Origin: Pseudomonas sp. MYb327
GTDB taxonomy: Bacteria > Pseudomonadota > Gammaproteobacteria > Pseudomonadales > Pseudomonadaceae
Direction of reading: 5' to 3'
NCBI RefSeq assembly: GCF_040438925.1
Contig: NZ_CP159258.1
Coordinates: 758,001 to 822,000 of the forward strand
DNA: 64,000 nucleotides
Shown here piece by piece: positions 31,043 to 39,553 of the stretch. Position numbers and translations under genes: made by a program. The stretch's first letter is position 1. Every line of letters starts with the position of its first letter. The notes beneath the pieces are model-generated. The model was given only the letters and a program-made list of their open reading frames with translations, was not told the DNA's origin and did no database searches.

Positions 31043-32350
31043 GGTTCTTCACGGAATCCCGGGAAAGACAGAAACAAGAACGCCGATTTGATTGATGATG
31101 TTCGTGCGAGCAAACACATCTAAAAAACCGGCGTTCTTATGCGTGATATTAATACTTTCCTTCCTTTTTGGGAGGGCTTTTCTGTCGTCACCATCAAGCC
31201 CGATGGTGACGCCCTACAGATCGATCTGATTCCCCATGCCACCCGATTCCCTTCCTGCGGCGGCTGCCAAAAACCGTGTTCAACCACTCATGAGTATTGC
31301 GAGCGAACTGTTCGTGATCTTCCCATTCTCGGTCGCGCGGTACGCCTCAGCGTTTTGCTCAGGCGGGTTGGCTGCCGCGACTGTGGCAAGCGCATGGAGG
31401 CCGTCAGTTGGCTGGATCGCTATGCCCGCATGACGCGCCGCTTAGCCGATGCGGTCATTCAGACCTGCTAGCGCCTTCCCACCCTGCACGTGGCCCAGAT
31501 GTTTGGGCTGCATTGGGACACCGTTCGGTTGCTGGAGCGTCGAGCCTTACAGGCGGCGTTGAGCACGCTGCCAAAGGCGCAACCACGACGCCTGGTGATG
31601 GATGAATTCGCGCTGTTCAAAGGGCATCGCTACGCCAGCGTGGTGTTGGATGCCGATACGCGACGAGTGCTATGGATCGGTGAAGGCCGCAGCCGGGCGG
31701 CGGTTCGGCCCTTTTTCGAGGAGCTGGGGCCAGAGGGGTGTGCTCGAATCGAAGCGGTGGCGATGGACATGAACACCGCTTTTGACCTGGAGGTTCGTCA
31801 GCACTGCCCGAAAGCGCGAGTGGTCTACGACCTCTTTCATGTGGTGGCCAAATATGGCCGAGAGGTGATTGATCGGGTCCGCGTCGACGAGGCTAACCGA
31901 CTGCGCCACGACAAGCCGGCTCGCAAGGTCATCAAGCAAGCGCGGTGGCTGTTGCTGCGCAATCCAGAGAACCTGAAAAGGCCGGAACAACAGGTTCACT
32001 TGCAGGATTTGTTGGCGGCCAACCAATCGCTGATGACGGTTTATTTGATGAAAGCTGAGCTCAAAACGCTCTGGACGCCGAGTGCTGCTTGGGCCTGGAG
32101 ATCGGCCTGGAAGCAATGGCTGCGCCATGCTCATGAAAGCGAAATACCAGCTCTGATCCAGTTTGCCAAACGGCTAAAGGGCTACTGGCGGGGCATCGTG
32201 AGCCGAGTGCGCTGGCCGATGCACACCGGTCAGTTGGAAGGAATAAACAATCGAATAAAAGTCATTAAACGGATGGCGTACGGTTACCGGGATAGCGAGT
32301 TCTTTTTCATGAAGATCAAGAGCGTCTTTCCCGGTAATCCGTGAAGAACC
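31043..32350 (+). mobile_element. ISL3-family insertion sequence, copy 1 (1,308 bp)
   Basis: The element is bounded by 27-bp imperfect inverted repeats that start GGTTCTTCACGGA and end CCGGGAAAGAC, matching at 25 of 27 positions. It is flanked by the 8-bp duplication ATTTTTTA at 31035-31042 and 32351-32358, the size expected for ISL3. It holds one transposase frame broken by TAG. A hairpin GAACGCCG / CGGCGTTC (31078-31085, 31129-31136) lies before the transposase start and could block outside transcription. The insertion is in the T tract of the brnQ terminator. A second copy lies at 39554-40861 in inverted orientation, with no difference in any stretch I compared. Confidence 0.96.
31139..32344 (+). 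pseudogene. ISL3 transposase interrupted by in-frame TAG (copy 1)
   Basis: One frame of 401 sense-length codons is broken by TAG at 31469-31471 (codon 111). The first part (110 residues) has the ISL3 zinc-ribbon Cys pairs CGGC and CRDC. The second part, possible restart GTG at 31490, has the helix-turn-helix HVAQMFGLHWDTVRLLE and the DDE core: Asp in LVMDEFALFKGHRYASVVLD, Asp in AVAMDMNTAFDLEV, Glu in GQLEGINNRIKVIKRM. The codon was probably CAG (Gln), since the context reads QTC-stop-RLPTLHVA. The same TAG is in copy 2, so either the stop is read through, the two parts act separately, or an intact copy elsewhere moves both. Confidence 0.9.
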
Positions 32351-32415
32351 ATTTTTTATGGGCTGGATGCAGTGTCTTTTTTCTTGGGCTAACGTCGAAG
32401 CACTGCAAAACCCTT

Positions 32416-32503
32416 TGTGGGAGCCTGCTCGCGATGGCGTCGATACATTCAATAGTGTTGTCGACTGACCCTTCGCAATCGAGAGCAGGCTTGCTCCCAC
32501 AGG
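32416..32503. repeat. REP palindrome pair, diverged
   Basis: Arms TGTGGGAGCCTGCTCGCGAT and GAGAGCAGGCTTGCTCCCACA lie between IS copy 1 and the DUF599 gene. The first arm lacks the GCGA of the usual family member. Confidence 0.82.
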
Positions 32504-32539
32504 GATTGTGTATTTCGCAAATACATCACAAGGACCTGC

Positions 32540-33277
32540 ATGTCGTTCATCCAAGCCAACCTGATCCACATCCTCGCTGCAATCTGGTTCGTTGTCTGCT
32601 GGGGCGGTTATACCCGCTATGCATCGTGGAAAGGCCGGGACACCGCGTGCCTGGCCAGTGTGCTGCACCTTTACCGTGAAGACTGGATGCGTCGCATGCT
32701 GCTGCGGGACAACCGCATTGCCGATGCCAGCGTAATCGGCAACCTGGAGCGCAACGCGTCGTTCTTCGCCTCCAGCACGCTGATTATCCTGGCCGGTATT
32801 CTCACGGTGCTCGGGGCTTCCGAACGGGCGGTGTCGTTGCTTGCGGATATCCCGATGGTGCAGCAGGCGTCCCAGGGGATGTCGGAGATCAAGTTGTTGT
32901 GCCTGGCGTTGGTGTTCGTCTATGCATTCTTTACGTTTAGCTGGTGCATGCGGCAGTACAACTTCGCGGCCATCCTGGTGGGTTCTGCGCCTATGGTCGG
33001 CGAGCGACATGTTTCCGAGCAGGAGCGCAAGGCCTTTGCCGCCCGCGCAGCGCGTGTCATCTCAATGGCCGCCAACCAGTTCAACTTTGGCCTGCGTTCC
33101 TATTACTTCGGCATGACCATGCTGGCCTGGTTTGTCAGCCCGTGGTTATTCATGTTGATGAGTGCCGGTGTCGTGTTCGTGTTGTACCGCCGCGAGTTTC
33201 ACTCCGACGTCCTCGATGTGATGGTCTATACCCCTACAGAGGCGCCATTGCCCGAGGTGACGAAAGAGGCTGTTTGA
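32540..33277 (+). CDS. DUF599 family membrane protein
   Basis: A 245-residue protein of the DUF599 family. An AAGGA site precedes the ATG. It has four hydrophobic spans, at about residues 8-25, 73-95, 115-137 and 185-220. Charged segments such as YREDWMRRMLLRDNRIADAS and GERHVSEQERKAFAARAARV are conserved in the family. Function unknown. Its TGA overlaps the ATG of the MAPEG gene by three bases, so the two are made together. Confidence 0.85.
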   Translation: MSFIQANLIHILAAIWFVVCWGGYTRYASWKGRDTACLASVLHLYREDWMRRMLLRDNRIADASVIGNLERNASFFASSTLIILAGILTVLGASERAVSLLADIPMVQQASQGMSEIKLLCLALVFVYAFFTFSWCMRQYNFAAILVGSAPMVGERHVSEQERKAFAARAARVISMAANQFNFGLRSYYFGMTMLAWFVSPWLFMLMSAGVVFVLYRREFHSDVLDVMVYTPTEAPLPEVTKEAV

Positions 33278-33678
33278 TGAGTATTCCTTTCTGGTGTGTG
33301 TTTGTCAGCGCGATATTGATATACGTGGCGCGTTTACCCGTGACCAAGGCGATGAAAGAGCAGGGCGGTTATAACAATCACCTGCCGCGGCAGCAGCAAG
33401 GACAGCTCACGGGTTTTGGTGCCCGGGCGGTGGCGGCGCATCAGAATAGTTTCGAGGCGTTCATATTATTTGCGGTGGGCGTGTTGATGGCGCATACCAC
33501 GCAAACGGCGGGATGGCTGATCGATTCGCTGGCAATCATCTTTGTGATCGCGCGAGTTATTTACTTGGCGTGTTACTGGAAAGATCTGACCTGGCAGCGC
33601 AGTCTGGTCTGGCTGGTGGGTTTAATCTGTTCGCTATTGCTGATGATTAGTCCGACTTTTAGGACGATTTTGCTCTAA
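33277..33678 (+). CDS. MAPEG family membrane protein
   Basis: A 133-residue protein with four membrane segments and the MAPEG core FGARAVAAHQNSFEAFILFA (about residues 47-66). MAPEG proteins include glutathione transferase-like enzymes; bacterial short members like this one are uncharacterised. It starts at ATG 33277, overlapping the stop of the DUF599 gene. A bidirectional terminator follows. Confidence 0.85.
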   Translation: MSIPFWCVFVSAILIYVARLPVTKAMKEQGGYNNHLPRQQQGQLTGFGARAVAAHQNSFEAFILFAVGVLMAHTTQTAGWLIDSLAIIFVIARVIYLACYWKDLTWQRSLVWLVGLICSLLLMISPTFRTILL

Positions 33679-33706
33679 TGCCAGGATGGCAAACAAAACA
33701 GCAGAC

Positions 33707-33741
33707 AAAAGAAAACCCGCACTTGGCGGGTTTTCTTTTCA
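33707..33741. terminator. Bidirectional rho-independent terminator
   Basis: The stem GAAAACCCGC / GCGGGTTTTC with loop ACTTG has a T-rich tail on one side and A-rich on the other. It separates the convergent MAPEG and small lipoprotein genes. Confidence 0.9.
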
Positions 33742-33756
33742 CACGCTAAAAACGAA

Positions 33757-33993
33757 TTAGTTTTTAGGTGCGGCTTCTTTTGCTGCGGCTTCGTTCGATT
33801 CGGCCTGAGCTTTGGCAGCTTCGGCGTTTTCTTTCGCAGCGTCGTTCACTTTATCCTGAGCTTTGTTCATGTCTTGCTGAGCTTGCTCAGCATGTTGGTT
33901 GGCATCTTGAGCTTTGTCCTCGGATTTTTTATCGCAGGCAGCGAGACCGAGGGAAGCGGTCAACATCAAGGCAATAGCTAAAGTCTTACGCAT
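33757..33993 (-). CDS. Small Ala/Glu-rich lipoprotein
   Basis: A 78-residue protein. ATG 33993 gives MRKTLAIALMLTASLGLAAC, a lipoprotein signal with lipobox LAAC and acylated Cys20. The mature part is almost entirely charged and alanine residues (DKKSEDKAQDANQHAEQAQQ and onwards) and should form one long helix, perhaps a coiled coil in the periplasm. It stands alone, with an A-rich AGGAG ribosome site. It may be an Lpp-like or stress-related envelope protein; no family is certain. Confidence 0.8.
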   Translation of the reverse strand: MRKTLAIALMLTASLGLAACDKKSEDKAQDANQHAEQAQQDMNKAQDKVNDAAKENAEAAKAQAESNEAAAKEAAPKN

Positions 33994-34150
33994 GGGGTGT
34001 TTCTCCTTATGGAAAATATCTACTGGCCTTTCGAGCACGGCCATTCGGGTTAAGTTCCTCAATTCGTTCAGATATATAAGATTATTCCCACGGGAACTTT
34101 TACGAATACGCCAGATACGATTTTCGCATACTAAGAAGAGTGTTTATCAA

Positions 34151-34627
34151 ATGACCGAGAACCCCGTTTTTGAGCGCGCGACGCGATTTCTTTCGGCGCT
34201 CAGACATTGCCAGGTACTTGGGTTGCGCGTTCACAGCGCCAGCAGCAACGGACTAACGGTCATCCTGCCGTACAGCCCGCAGATCGTCGGTAACCCGCAA
34301 ACCGGGGTCATACACGGTGGTGTGCTGACCACCCTGATGGACACCGCATGTGGCATGTCCACCCTCTGCGTACTGCCGGAGTTCGAAGTCTGTCCGACCC
34401 TCGACCTGCGCATTGACTACATGCACGCCGCCGAACCCCATAAGGATGTCTACGGTTTCGCCCAATGCTACCGGGTGACCACCGATGTGATTTTCGCCCG
34501 CGGCTTCGCCTATCAGGATGATCCCGAGCAACCCATCGCCCATGTGGTGGGCACTTTCATGCGCATGGGCAAGGGCATAAAAGGAACCAAAGGATTTGGC
34601 GGCGCCATCGCCGGAGGTACGAAATGA
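34151..34627 (+). CDS. PaaI-family thioesterase (first of a tandem pair)
   Basis: A 158-residue hotdog-fold protein. The ATG at 34151 gives MTENPVFERATRFLSAL. The PaaI/4HBT motif is NPQTGVIHGGVLTTLMDTACG near residue 55, with the catalytic region around HGGV. It probably hydrolyses an acyl- or aryl-CoA thioester in the cytoplasm; the substrate cannot be read from sequence. It overlaps the next thioesterase gene by four bases (ATGA), which suggests a matched pair, perhaps a heteromer. Confidence 0.87.
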   Translation: MTENPVFERATRFLSALRHCQVLGLRVHSASSNGLTVILPYSPQIVGNPQTGVIHGGVLTTLMDTACGMSTLCVLPEFEVCPTLDLRIDYMHAAEPHKDVYGFAQCYRVTTDVIFARGFAYQDDPEQPIAHVVGTFMRMGKGIKGTKGFGGAIAGGTK

Positions 34628-35076
34628 GCGAGTCGTTCCACGAACAGCTGCAACAGGCCCATGAGCGGGGGGACTACGCGCCGCTGTTGGACCTGATTCC
34701 TTACGCCAGACTGATCGGCGTCGAATGCTCGCGGGTGGGGGATGAGCTGCTGTTTCGGCTGCCGGCGAACAAGGACAACATTGGTAACCCTTTACTGCCA
34801 GCCATTCACGGTGGCGTGATTGCCGGTTTCATGGAGCTGGCTGCCGCGCTGCATCTGCTGGTTTCTACGGGAACGCCGGGTGTGCCGAAGATAATCGACT
34901 TTTCCCTTGATTACCTGCGCGCCGGGCAGTATCGCGATACCTGGGCCCGATGCCAGGTGTGCCGCCAGGGACGCCGCGTCGCTAACGTGGCGATTACAGC
35001 CTGGCAAGGTACCGAAGCGGAACCCACCGCCACGGCTCGGGCGCATTTCAAACTCGATGAGCCCTTGAAATCCTGA
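34624..35076 (+). CDS. PaaI-family thioesterase (second of a tandem pair)
   Basis: A 150-residue hotdog protein that overlaps its paralogue at ATGA. The motif is NIGNPLLPAIHGGVIAGFME near residue 50. It has an N-terminal extension (SESFHEQLQQAHERGDYAPL) not present in the first copy. The two are clearly divergent paralogues, not a recent duplication. The heat-shock promoter of htpG begins inside its last codons. Confidence 0.87.
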   Translation: MSESFHEQLQQAHERGDYAPLLDLIPYARLIGVECSRVGDELLFRLPANKDNIGNPLLPAIHGGVIAGFMELAAALHLLVSTGTPGVPKIIDFSLDYLRAGQYRDTWARCQVCRQGRRVANVAITAWQGTEAEPTATARAHFKLDEPLKS

Positions 35077-35090
35077 ACACAGCCCCCAAC
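35064..35090 (+). promoter_or_regulatory. Sigma-32 (RpoH) promoter of htpG
   Basis: CTTGAAA (35064-35070) and CCCCAAC (35084-35090) are separated by 13 bases. This is a strong match to the heat-shock consensus CTTGAAA-N(11-16)-CCCCAT. The -35 overlaps the last codons of the thioesterase gene, and the -10 lies about 70 bases before the htpG start. Confidence 0.78.
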
Positions 35091-35157
35091 TCTGATCACA
35101 ACCCGCCGCCGACCCTCAAGGTCGCGGCTTATGCCATCTGATTGGAGTTTGATGACC

Positions 35158-37062
35158 ATGAGTGTGGAAACTCAAAAGGAAACCCTGGGCTTCCAGACCG
35201 AGGTGAAGCAACTGCTGCACCTCATGATCCATTCGCTGTATTCCAACAAGGAAATTTTCCTTCGCGAATTGATCTCGAACGCCTCTGACGCTGTAGACAA
35301 ATTACGTTTCGAAGCGCTGTCTAAACCAGAATTGCTGGAAGGTGGCGCCGAACTGAAAATCCGCGTGAGCTTCGACAAAGACGCCAAAACCGTCACCCTC
35401 GAAGACAACGGTATCGGCATGAGCCGTGAAGATGCGATCACACACCTCGGCACCATCGCCAAGTCCGGCACCGCTGACTTCATGAAGCACCTGACCGGTG
35501 ACCAGAAGAAGGACTCGCACCTGATCGGTCAGTTCGGTGTTGGTTTTTACTCCGCCTTCATCGTCGCCGACAAAGTCGACGTGTTCAGCCGTCGTGCCGG
35601 CAGTGCTGCCAGCGAAGGCGTGCACTGGTCGTCCAAGGGCGAAGGCGATTTCGAAGTAGCGACCATCGAAAAAGCCGAACGCGGTACCCGCATTGTTTTG
35701 CACCTGAAGTCCGGTGAAGACGAGTTCGCTGACGGCTGGCGCCTGCGCAACATCATCAAGAAGTACTCCGACCACATCGCTTTGCCGATCGAGTTGCCGA
35801 AAGAAGTGGCAGCCGCTGAAGGCGAAGAGAAGCCGGCCGTTGAATGGGAAACCGTTAACCGCGCCAGCGCCCTGTGGACCCGCCCGCGTACCGAAATCAA
35901 GGACGAGGAGTACCAGGAGTTCTACAAGCACATTGCTCACGACTTCGAAAACCCGCTGAGCTGGAGCCACAACAAGGTCGAAGGCAAGCTCGAATACAGC
36001 TCGCTGCTATACGTGCCGGCCCGTGCTCCGTTCGACCTGTACCAGCGTGAAGCGCCGAAAGGCCTGAAGCTGTACGTGCAGCGCGTGTTCGTCATGGATC
36101 AGGCCGAATCGTTCCTGCCGCTGTACCTGCGCTTCATTAAGGGCGTGGTCGATTCCAACGACCTGTCGCTGAACGTGTCGCGGGAAATCCTGCAGAAAGA
36201 CCCGATCATCGACTCCATGAAGTCGGCGCTGACCAAGCGCGTTCTGGACATGCTGGAGAAACTGGCGAAGAACGATCCGGAGCAATACAAAGGCTTCTGG
36301 AAAAACTTCGGTCAGGTCATGAAAGAAGGCCCGGCAGAAGACTTCGCCAACAAAGAGAAAATCGCCGGCCTGCTGCGCTTCGCATCGACCAACGGTGATG
36401 ACGGCGATCAGGTTGTCGGTTTGACCGAGTATCTGGCTCGTGCCAAGGAAGGTCAGGACAAGATTTACTACCTGACTGGCGAAACCTACGCACAAGTCAA
36501 AAACAGCCCGCACCTGGAAGTCTTCCGCAAGAAAGGCATCGAAGTGCTGCTGCTGACCGACCGCATCGACGAGTGGCTGATGAGCTACCTCAGCGACTTC
36601 GACGGCAAGAGCTTTGTCGACGTGGCGCGCGGTGACCTTGACCTTGGCAACCTGGATTCGGAAGAAGACAAGAAGGCTGCGGAAGAAGTCGCCAAGTCCA
36701 AAGAAGGTCTGGTTGAGCGTCTGAAAACTGCACTGGGCGAGTCCGTTGCTGAAGTTCGGGTTTCCCATCGCCTGACCGATTCTCCGGCGATCCTGGCCAT
36801 CGGAGAGCAGGACCTGGGCCTGCAGATGCGTCAGATCCTCGAAGCCAGTGGTCAGAAGGTTCCGGATTCGAAGCCGATCTTCGAATTCAACCCGGCTCAC
36901 CCGCTGATCGAGAAGCTCGACAACGAACAGAGCGACGAGCGCTTTGGCGACCTGTCGCACATCCTCTTCGATCAGGCAGCCCTGGCGGCCGGCGACAGCT
37001 TGAAGGATCCGGCGGCGTATGTGCGTCGTCTGAACAAGCTATTGGTTGAGCTGTCGGCTTAA
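35158..37062 (+). CDS. htpG: Molecular chaperone HtpG (Hsp90)
   Basis: A 634-residue bacterial Hsp90. I choose ATG 35158 ([20 protein letters not shown]), which matches the Pseudomonas protein. Another ATG two codons upstream is also possible. The GHKL ATPase domain has [32 protein letters not shown] and [17 protein letters not shown]. The middle and dimerisation domains are complete to the end. An RpoH-type promoter precedes it and a terminator follows. Confidence 0.98.
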   Translation: MSVETQKETLGFQTEVKQLLHLMIHSLYSNKEIFLRELISNASDAVDKLRFEALSKPELLEGGAELKIRVSFDKDAKTVTLEDNGIGMSREDAITHLGTIAKSGTADFMKHLTGDQKKDSHLIGQFGVGFYSAFIVADKVDVFSRRAGSAASEGVHWSSKGEGDFEVATIEKAERGTRIVLHLKSGEDEFADGWRLRNIIKKYSDHIALPIELPKEVAAAEGEEKPAVEWETVNRASALWTRPRTEIKDEEYQEFYKHIAHDFENPLSWSHNKVEGKLEYSSLLYVPARAPFDLYQREAPKGLKLYVQRVFVMDQAESFLPLYLRFIKGVVDSNDLSLNVSREILQKDPIIDSMKSALTKRVLDMLEKLAKNDPEQYKGFWKNFGQVMKEGPAEDFANKEKIAGLLRFASTNGDDGDQVVGLTEYLARAKEGQDKIYYLTGETYAQVKNSPHLEVFRKKGIEVLLLTDRIDEWLMSYLSDFDGKSFVDVARGDLDLGNLDSEEDKKAAEEVAKSKEGLVERLKTALGESVAEVRVSHRLTDSPAILAIGEQDLGLQMRQILEASGQKVPDSKPIFEFNPAHPLIEKLDNEQSDERFGDLSHILFDQAALAAGDSLKDPAAYVRRLNKLLVELSA

Positions 37063-37073
37063 CTGCGTTGTAT

Positions 37074-37099
37074 AAAAACCCGCTTCGGCGGGTTTTTTC
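37074..37099 (+). terminator. Rho-independent terminator of htpG
   Basis: The hairpin AAACCCGC TTCG GCGGGTTTTTT lies 11 bases after the stop codon. Confidence 0.94.
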
Positions 37100-37129
37100 A
37101 TTCTGGTGTTTAAAAATCAGGAGTCAGAA

Positions 37130-37858
37130 ATGAGCCAAATCACTGTACGTTCCGTGTCCTACCAGATTGACGGGCAGACCTACGAAAGCCGTCTGGCCTT
37201 TGATGCCGACCACAAAGGCCCGCGTCCGGGTTTGCTGATGGCGCCGAACTGGATGGGTGTCAGCGCCGGAGCCGAAGAAATCGCCAAGTCGGTGGCGGCC
37301 AAGGGCTACGTGGTGTTGATCGCGGATATCTACGGTCAATCGATTCGTCCACAGAACAATGACGAGGCGGGCGCGGCGATGATGCCGCTGAAGAATGATC
37401 GTCCATTGCTGCGCAAGCGCATGCAGGTGGCGTTCGAGCAGCTGCAAAGCCAGGGTGAAGTGGCTGTTGATACATCTAAGCTGGCGACCTTCGGTTTCTG
37501 CTTTGGCGGCTGCTGTGCGCTGGAGTTCGCCCGCACCGGTGCTCCGGTGAAGGCGGCAGTGTCATTCCATGGCACGCTTGATACACCAGACGTCAACGAC
37601 GCGAAAAACATCAAGGGATCGGTACTGGTGCTGCACGGTGCTTCCGATCCATTGGTGCCGAAAGAGCAATTGCCAGCGTTCGAAGATGAAATGAATGCGG
37701 CGGGTGTGGATTGGCAGTTACTGAGCTACGGCGGTGCGTTCCACTCGTTCACCGATCCGCATGCGAATGTGCCGGGGATGATGATGTATGACGCCAAGGT
37801 GGCGGCCCGGGCGTTTACTTCGATGCATAATTTGCTGGATGAAGTGTTCAAGGGCTGA
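37130..37858 (+). CDS. Dienelactone hydrolase family protein
   Basis: A 242-residue alpha/beta hydrolase. ATG 37130 follows an AGGAG site (MSQITVRSVSYQIDGQTYES). The nucleophile is Cys124 in FGFCFGGCCALEF, the likely acid is in HGASDPLVP and the base His in GGAFHSFTDP. A cysteine nucleophile is the mark of the dienelactone hydrolase family. The physiological substrate is unknown; no chloroaromatic genes are near. It is followed by REP sequence. Confidence 0.9.
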   Translation: MSQITVRSVSYQIDGQTYESRLAFDADHKGPRPGLLMAPNWMGVSAGAEEIAKSVAAKGYVVLIADIYGQSIRPQNNDEAGAAMMPLKNDRPLLRKRMQVAFEQLQSQGEVAVDTSKLATFGFCFGGCCALEFARTGAPVKAAVSFHGTLDTPDVNDAKNIKGSVLVLHGASDPLVPKEQLPAFEDEMNAAGVDWQLLSYGGAFHSFTDPHANVPGMMMYDAKVAARAFTSMHNLLDEVFKG

Positions 37859-37880
37859 GAAAGCGCTGAACGCCGAAATC

Positions 37881-37949
37881 TGTAGGAGTCGGCTTGCTGG
37901 CGATAGCGTTCTCATGATCGCCATCGCTGGCAAGCCAGCTCCTACGGGG
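37881..37949. repeat. REP palindrome pair with short loop
   Basis: Arms TGTAGGAGTCGGCTTGCTGG and CCAGCTCCTAC-type complement enclose only about 20 bases. A single extra arm follows at 37986-38010. Confidence 0.88.
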
Positions 37950-37985
37950 ATGTGCTGTGCGCTATTTTGCGAACGAACCGGCCGA

Positions 37986-38010
37986 CTGTGGGGGCTGGCT
38001 TGCCAGCGAT
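37986..38010. repeat. Solitary REP arm
   Basis: CTGTGGGGGCTGGCTTGCCAGCGAT is an unpaired half-element 25 bases before the pirin stop codon. Confidence 0.75.
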
Positions 38011-38035
38011 GCGGCAATTTCAGGCGCTGCACACA

Positions 38036-38896
38036 TCAAGGCAATTCGATCCGCTCAACTTCCCCAGGCACCGTCGGCCAATCCCCGGCCGCCCAGCGCC
38101 GACGTGCTTCATCGATAGCCGCAGGATCGCTCGCCACGAAATTCCAGTTGATCCGTCGCGGTCCATCCAGCGGCGCGCCGCCAAACAACACCGCATGACA
38201 GTCGCTCTCGGCGAACAGTGTCATCTCTTCCCCAGCCGGTAACACCACCAGTGAATGCGGTTCTATCGCCTCGCCATCCAGTTGCACGTTGCCGCTCAAC
38301 ACATACAGCGCGCGCTCTTCATGCTCGGTGGGAATCAGCAGCGTCGTCGCCGTCTGCAGGTTTACCTCCGCGTAGAGCGTAGGAGAAAGCACCGGCACTG
38401 GTGATTCAAGGCAGAAGCCCGAGCCGGCAATCATGCGGATTTTCACCCCGAGGTTCTCGCTGACCGGCAGCGTGGCAGCGGGATGGTGGCTGTAATGCCC
38501 CGGTCCTTGCTCTTGGTCTTTTGGGGAGGCAAGCCAGATCTGCAAGCCGTGCATCGTAAATCCGCGTCCCTTGAGCGCTTCGGGTGTTCGTTCGACATGG
38601 GCAATCGCGCTGCCGGCAGTCATCCAGCTGACATCGCCGGCGTTGACGACCTGATCCGAGCCGAGGCTGTCCTTGTGCTGCAACTGGCCTTCAAAGAGGT
38701 AGGTGAGTGTGGAGAGACCGATGTGCGGATGCTGACGAATGTTCATGCCTTCTCCCGCGGCGTAGCGGGTTTGCAGCATGTGGTCGAAAAACACGAAAGG
38801 CCCGATGTTTCGGCATTTGGCCGAAGGCAGTGGACGAAGAATTGGCTGGCCTTCGACATCTTCGGCGCGGGGGCGAATCACGAGCAGAGGGTTCAT
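38036..38896 (-). CDS. Pirin family protein
   Basis: A 286-residue bicupin. The N-terminal cupin has the metal site IRQHPHIGLSTLTYLFEG with further ligands in GSAIAHVERTPE (about residues 54-105). The C-terminal domain has the pirin pattern LFGGAPLDGPRRINWNFVAS. Pirins are iron proteins; some act as quercetinases, and their bacterial roles vary. Start ATG 38896. It is in the same orientation as the OsmC gene, 62 bases downstream of it. Confidence 0.93.
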   Translation of the reverse strand: MNPLLVIRPRAEDVEGQPILRPLPSAKCRNIGPFVFFDHMLQTRYAAGEGMNIRQHPHIGLSTLTYLFEGQLQHKDSLGSDQVVNAGDVSWMTAGSAIAHVERTPEALKGRGFTMHGLQIWLASPKDQEQGPGHYSHHPAATLPVSENLGVKIRMIAGSGFCLESPVPVLSPTLYAEVNLQTATTLLIPTEHEERALYVLSGNVQLDGEAIEPHSLVVLPAGEEMTLFAESDCHAVLFGGAPLDGPRRINWNFVASDPAAIDEARRRWAAGDWPTVPGEVERIELP

Positions 38897-38958
38897 GGTG
38901 CGTTCCAGGCTGAGCGGGTGATGCGTTCGAGCATAACCCGCCTGCGCAACCTGTGCCG

Positions 38959-39375
38959 CTATTGGCTGAACGCACCTTCGGACAGGCGGGTTTCGATGCT
39001 GACTTCACTGGTGGTCATCAGCTTGTGAATCGGGCAACGGTCGGCCACACGGTGTAACTCATCGCGCTGGGCGTCGGTGAGCACTCCCTTGAGGGTCAGT
39101 TTCACCTGCAACAGGTACTTTCCTTTCTGCTCTTCACTGTTGTCGCGCTTGACCTCCACGCCAACGCCGGTCAGCGGAATGTCTTTTTTCTTCGCGTACA
39201 TCTTCAAGGTCAGGGCCTTGCATGCGCCCAAGGCGGCATCGAAATAATCGTGGGGCTCTGGTGCTGAGCCTTCGCCGCCAGCGGACTGCGGGACATCGGC
39301 AAAGAGTTCGTGGTCATCGATCTGGACGGTATGGCGAAAGCCTTCGGCGGAAACGGTATTGACGGTGACGGTCAT
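38959..39375 (-). CDS. OsmC family protein
   Basis: A 138-residue OsmC/Ohr-type protein. The peroxidatic Cys is in AALGACKALTLKMYA (about residue 52). The second Cys lies in ADRCPIHKLM near residue 113, a CPI(H/V) pattern common in the YhfA/OsmC group. It probably reduces organic hydroperoxides. The start at ATG 39375 follows GAGGT. It precedes the pirin gene in the same direction; both are linked to oxidative stress, so a shared transcript is plausible. Confidence 0.9.
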   Translation of the reverse strand: MTVTVNTVSAEGFRHTVQIDDHELFADVPQSAGGEGSAPEPHDYFDAALGACKALTLKMYAKKKDIPLTGVGVEVKRDNSEEQKGKYLLQVKLTLKGVLTDAQRDELHRVADRCPIHKLMTTSEVSIETRLSEGAFSQ

Positions 39376-39464
39376 GGGAAACCTCGCGAGCGGCAGGAAA
39401 AGTCATTCGATCAAAAAAGACCTTGAAGGTATAGAGCATCGCACCTGCTGCGCGTTCCTTTTTA

Positions 39465-39535
39465 AGATCGCAGCCTTCGGCAGCTCCTACAGGAGAACGC
39501 ACTTTCTTGTAGGAGCCGCCGAAGGCTGCGATCTA
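39465..39535. repeat. REP palindrome pair, family GCAGCCTTCGGCAGCTCC
   Basis: Arms GATCGCAGCCTTCGGCAGC and CCGAAGGCTGCGATC face each other with about 30 bases between. This is the third REP family in the window and lies 18 bases before IS copy 2. Confidence 0.9.
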
Positions 39536-39553
39536 TTGATGTTCAAAAAAAAA

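Noticed and set aside
31469..31471. Sequencing error as the reason for the TAG in the transposase
   Set aside because: The same base is found in both copies, which lie in unique flanks and on opposite strands; an assembly collapse is possible but an independent error is unlikely.
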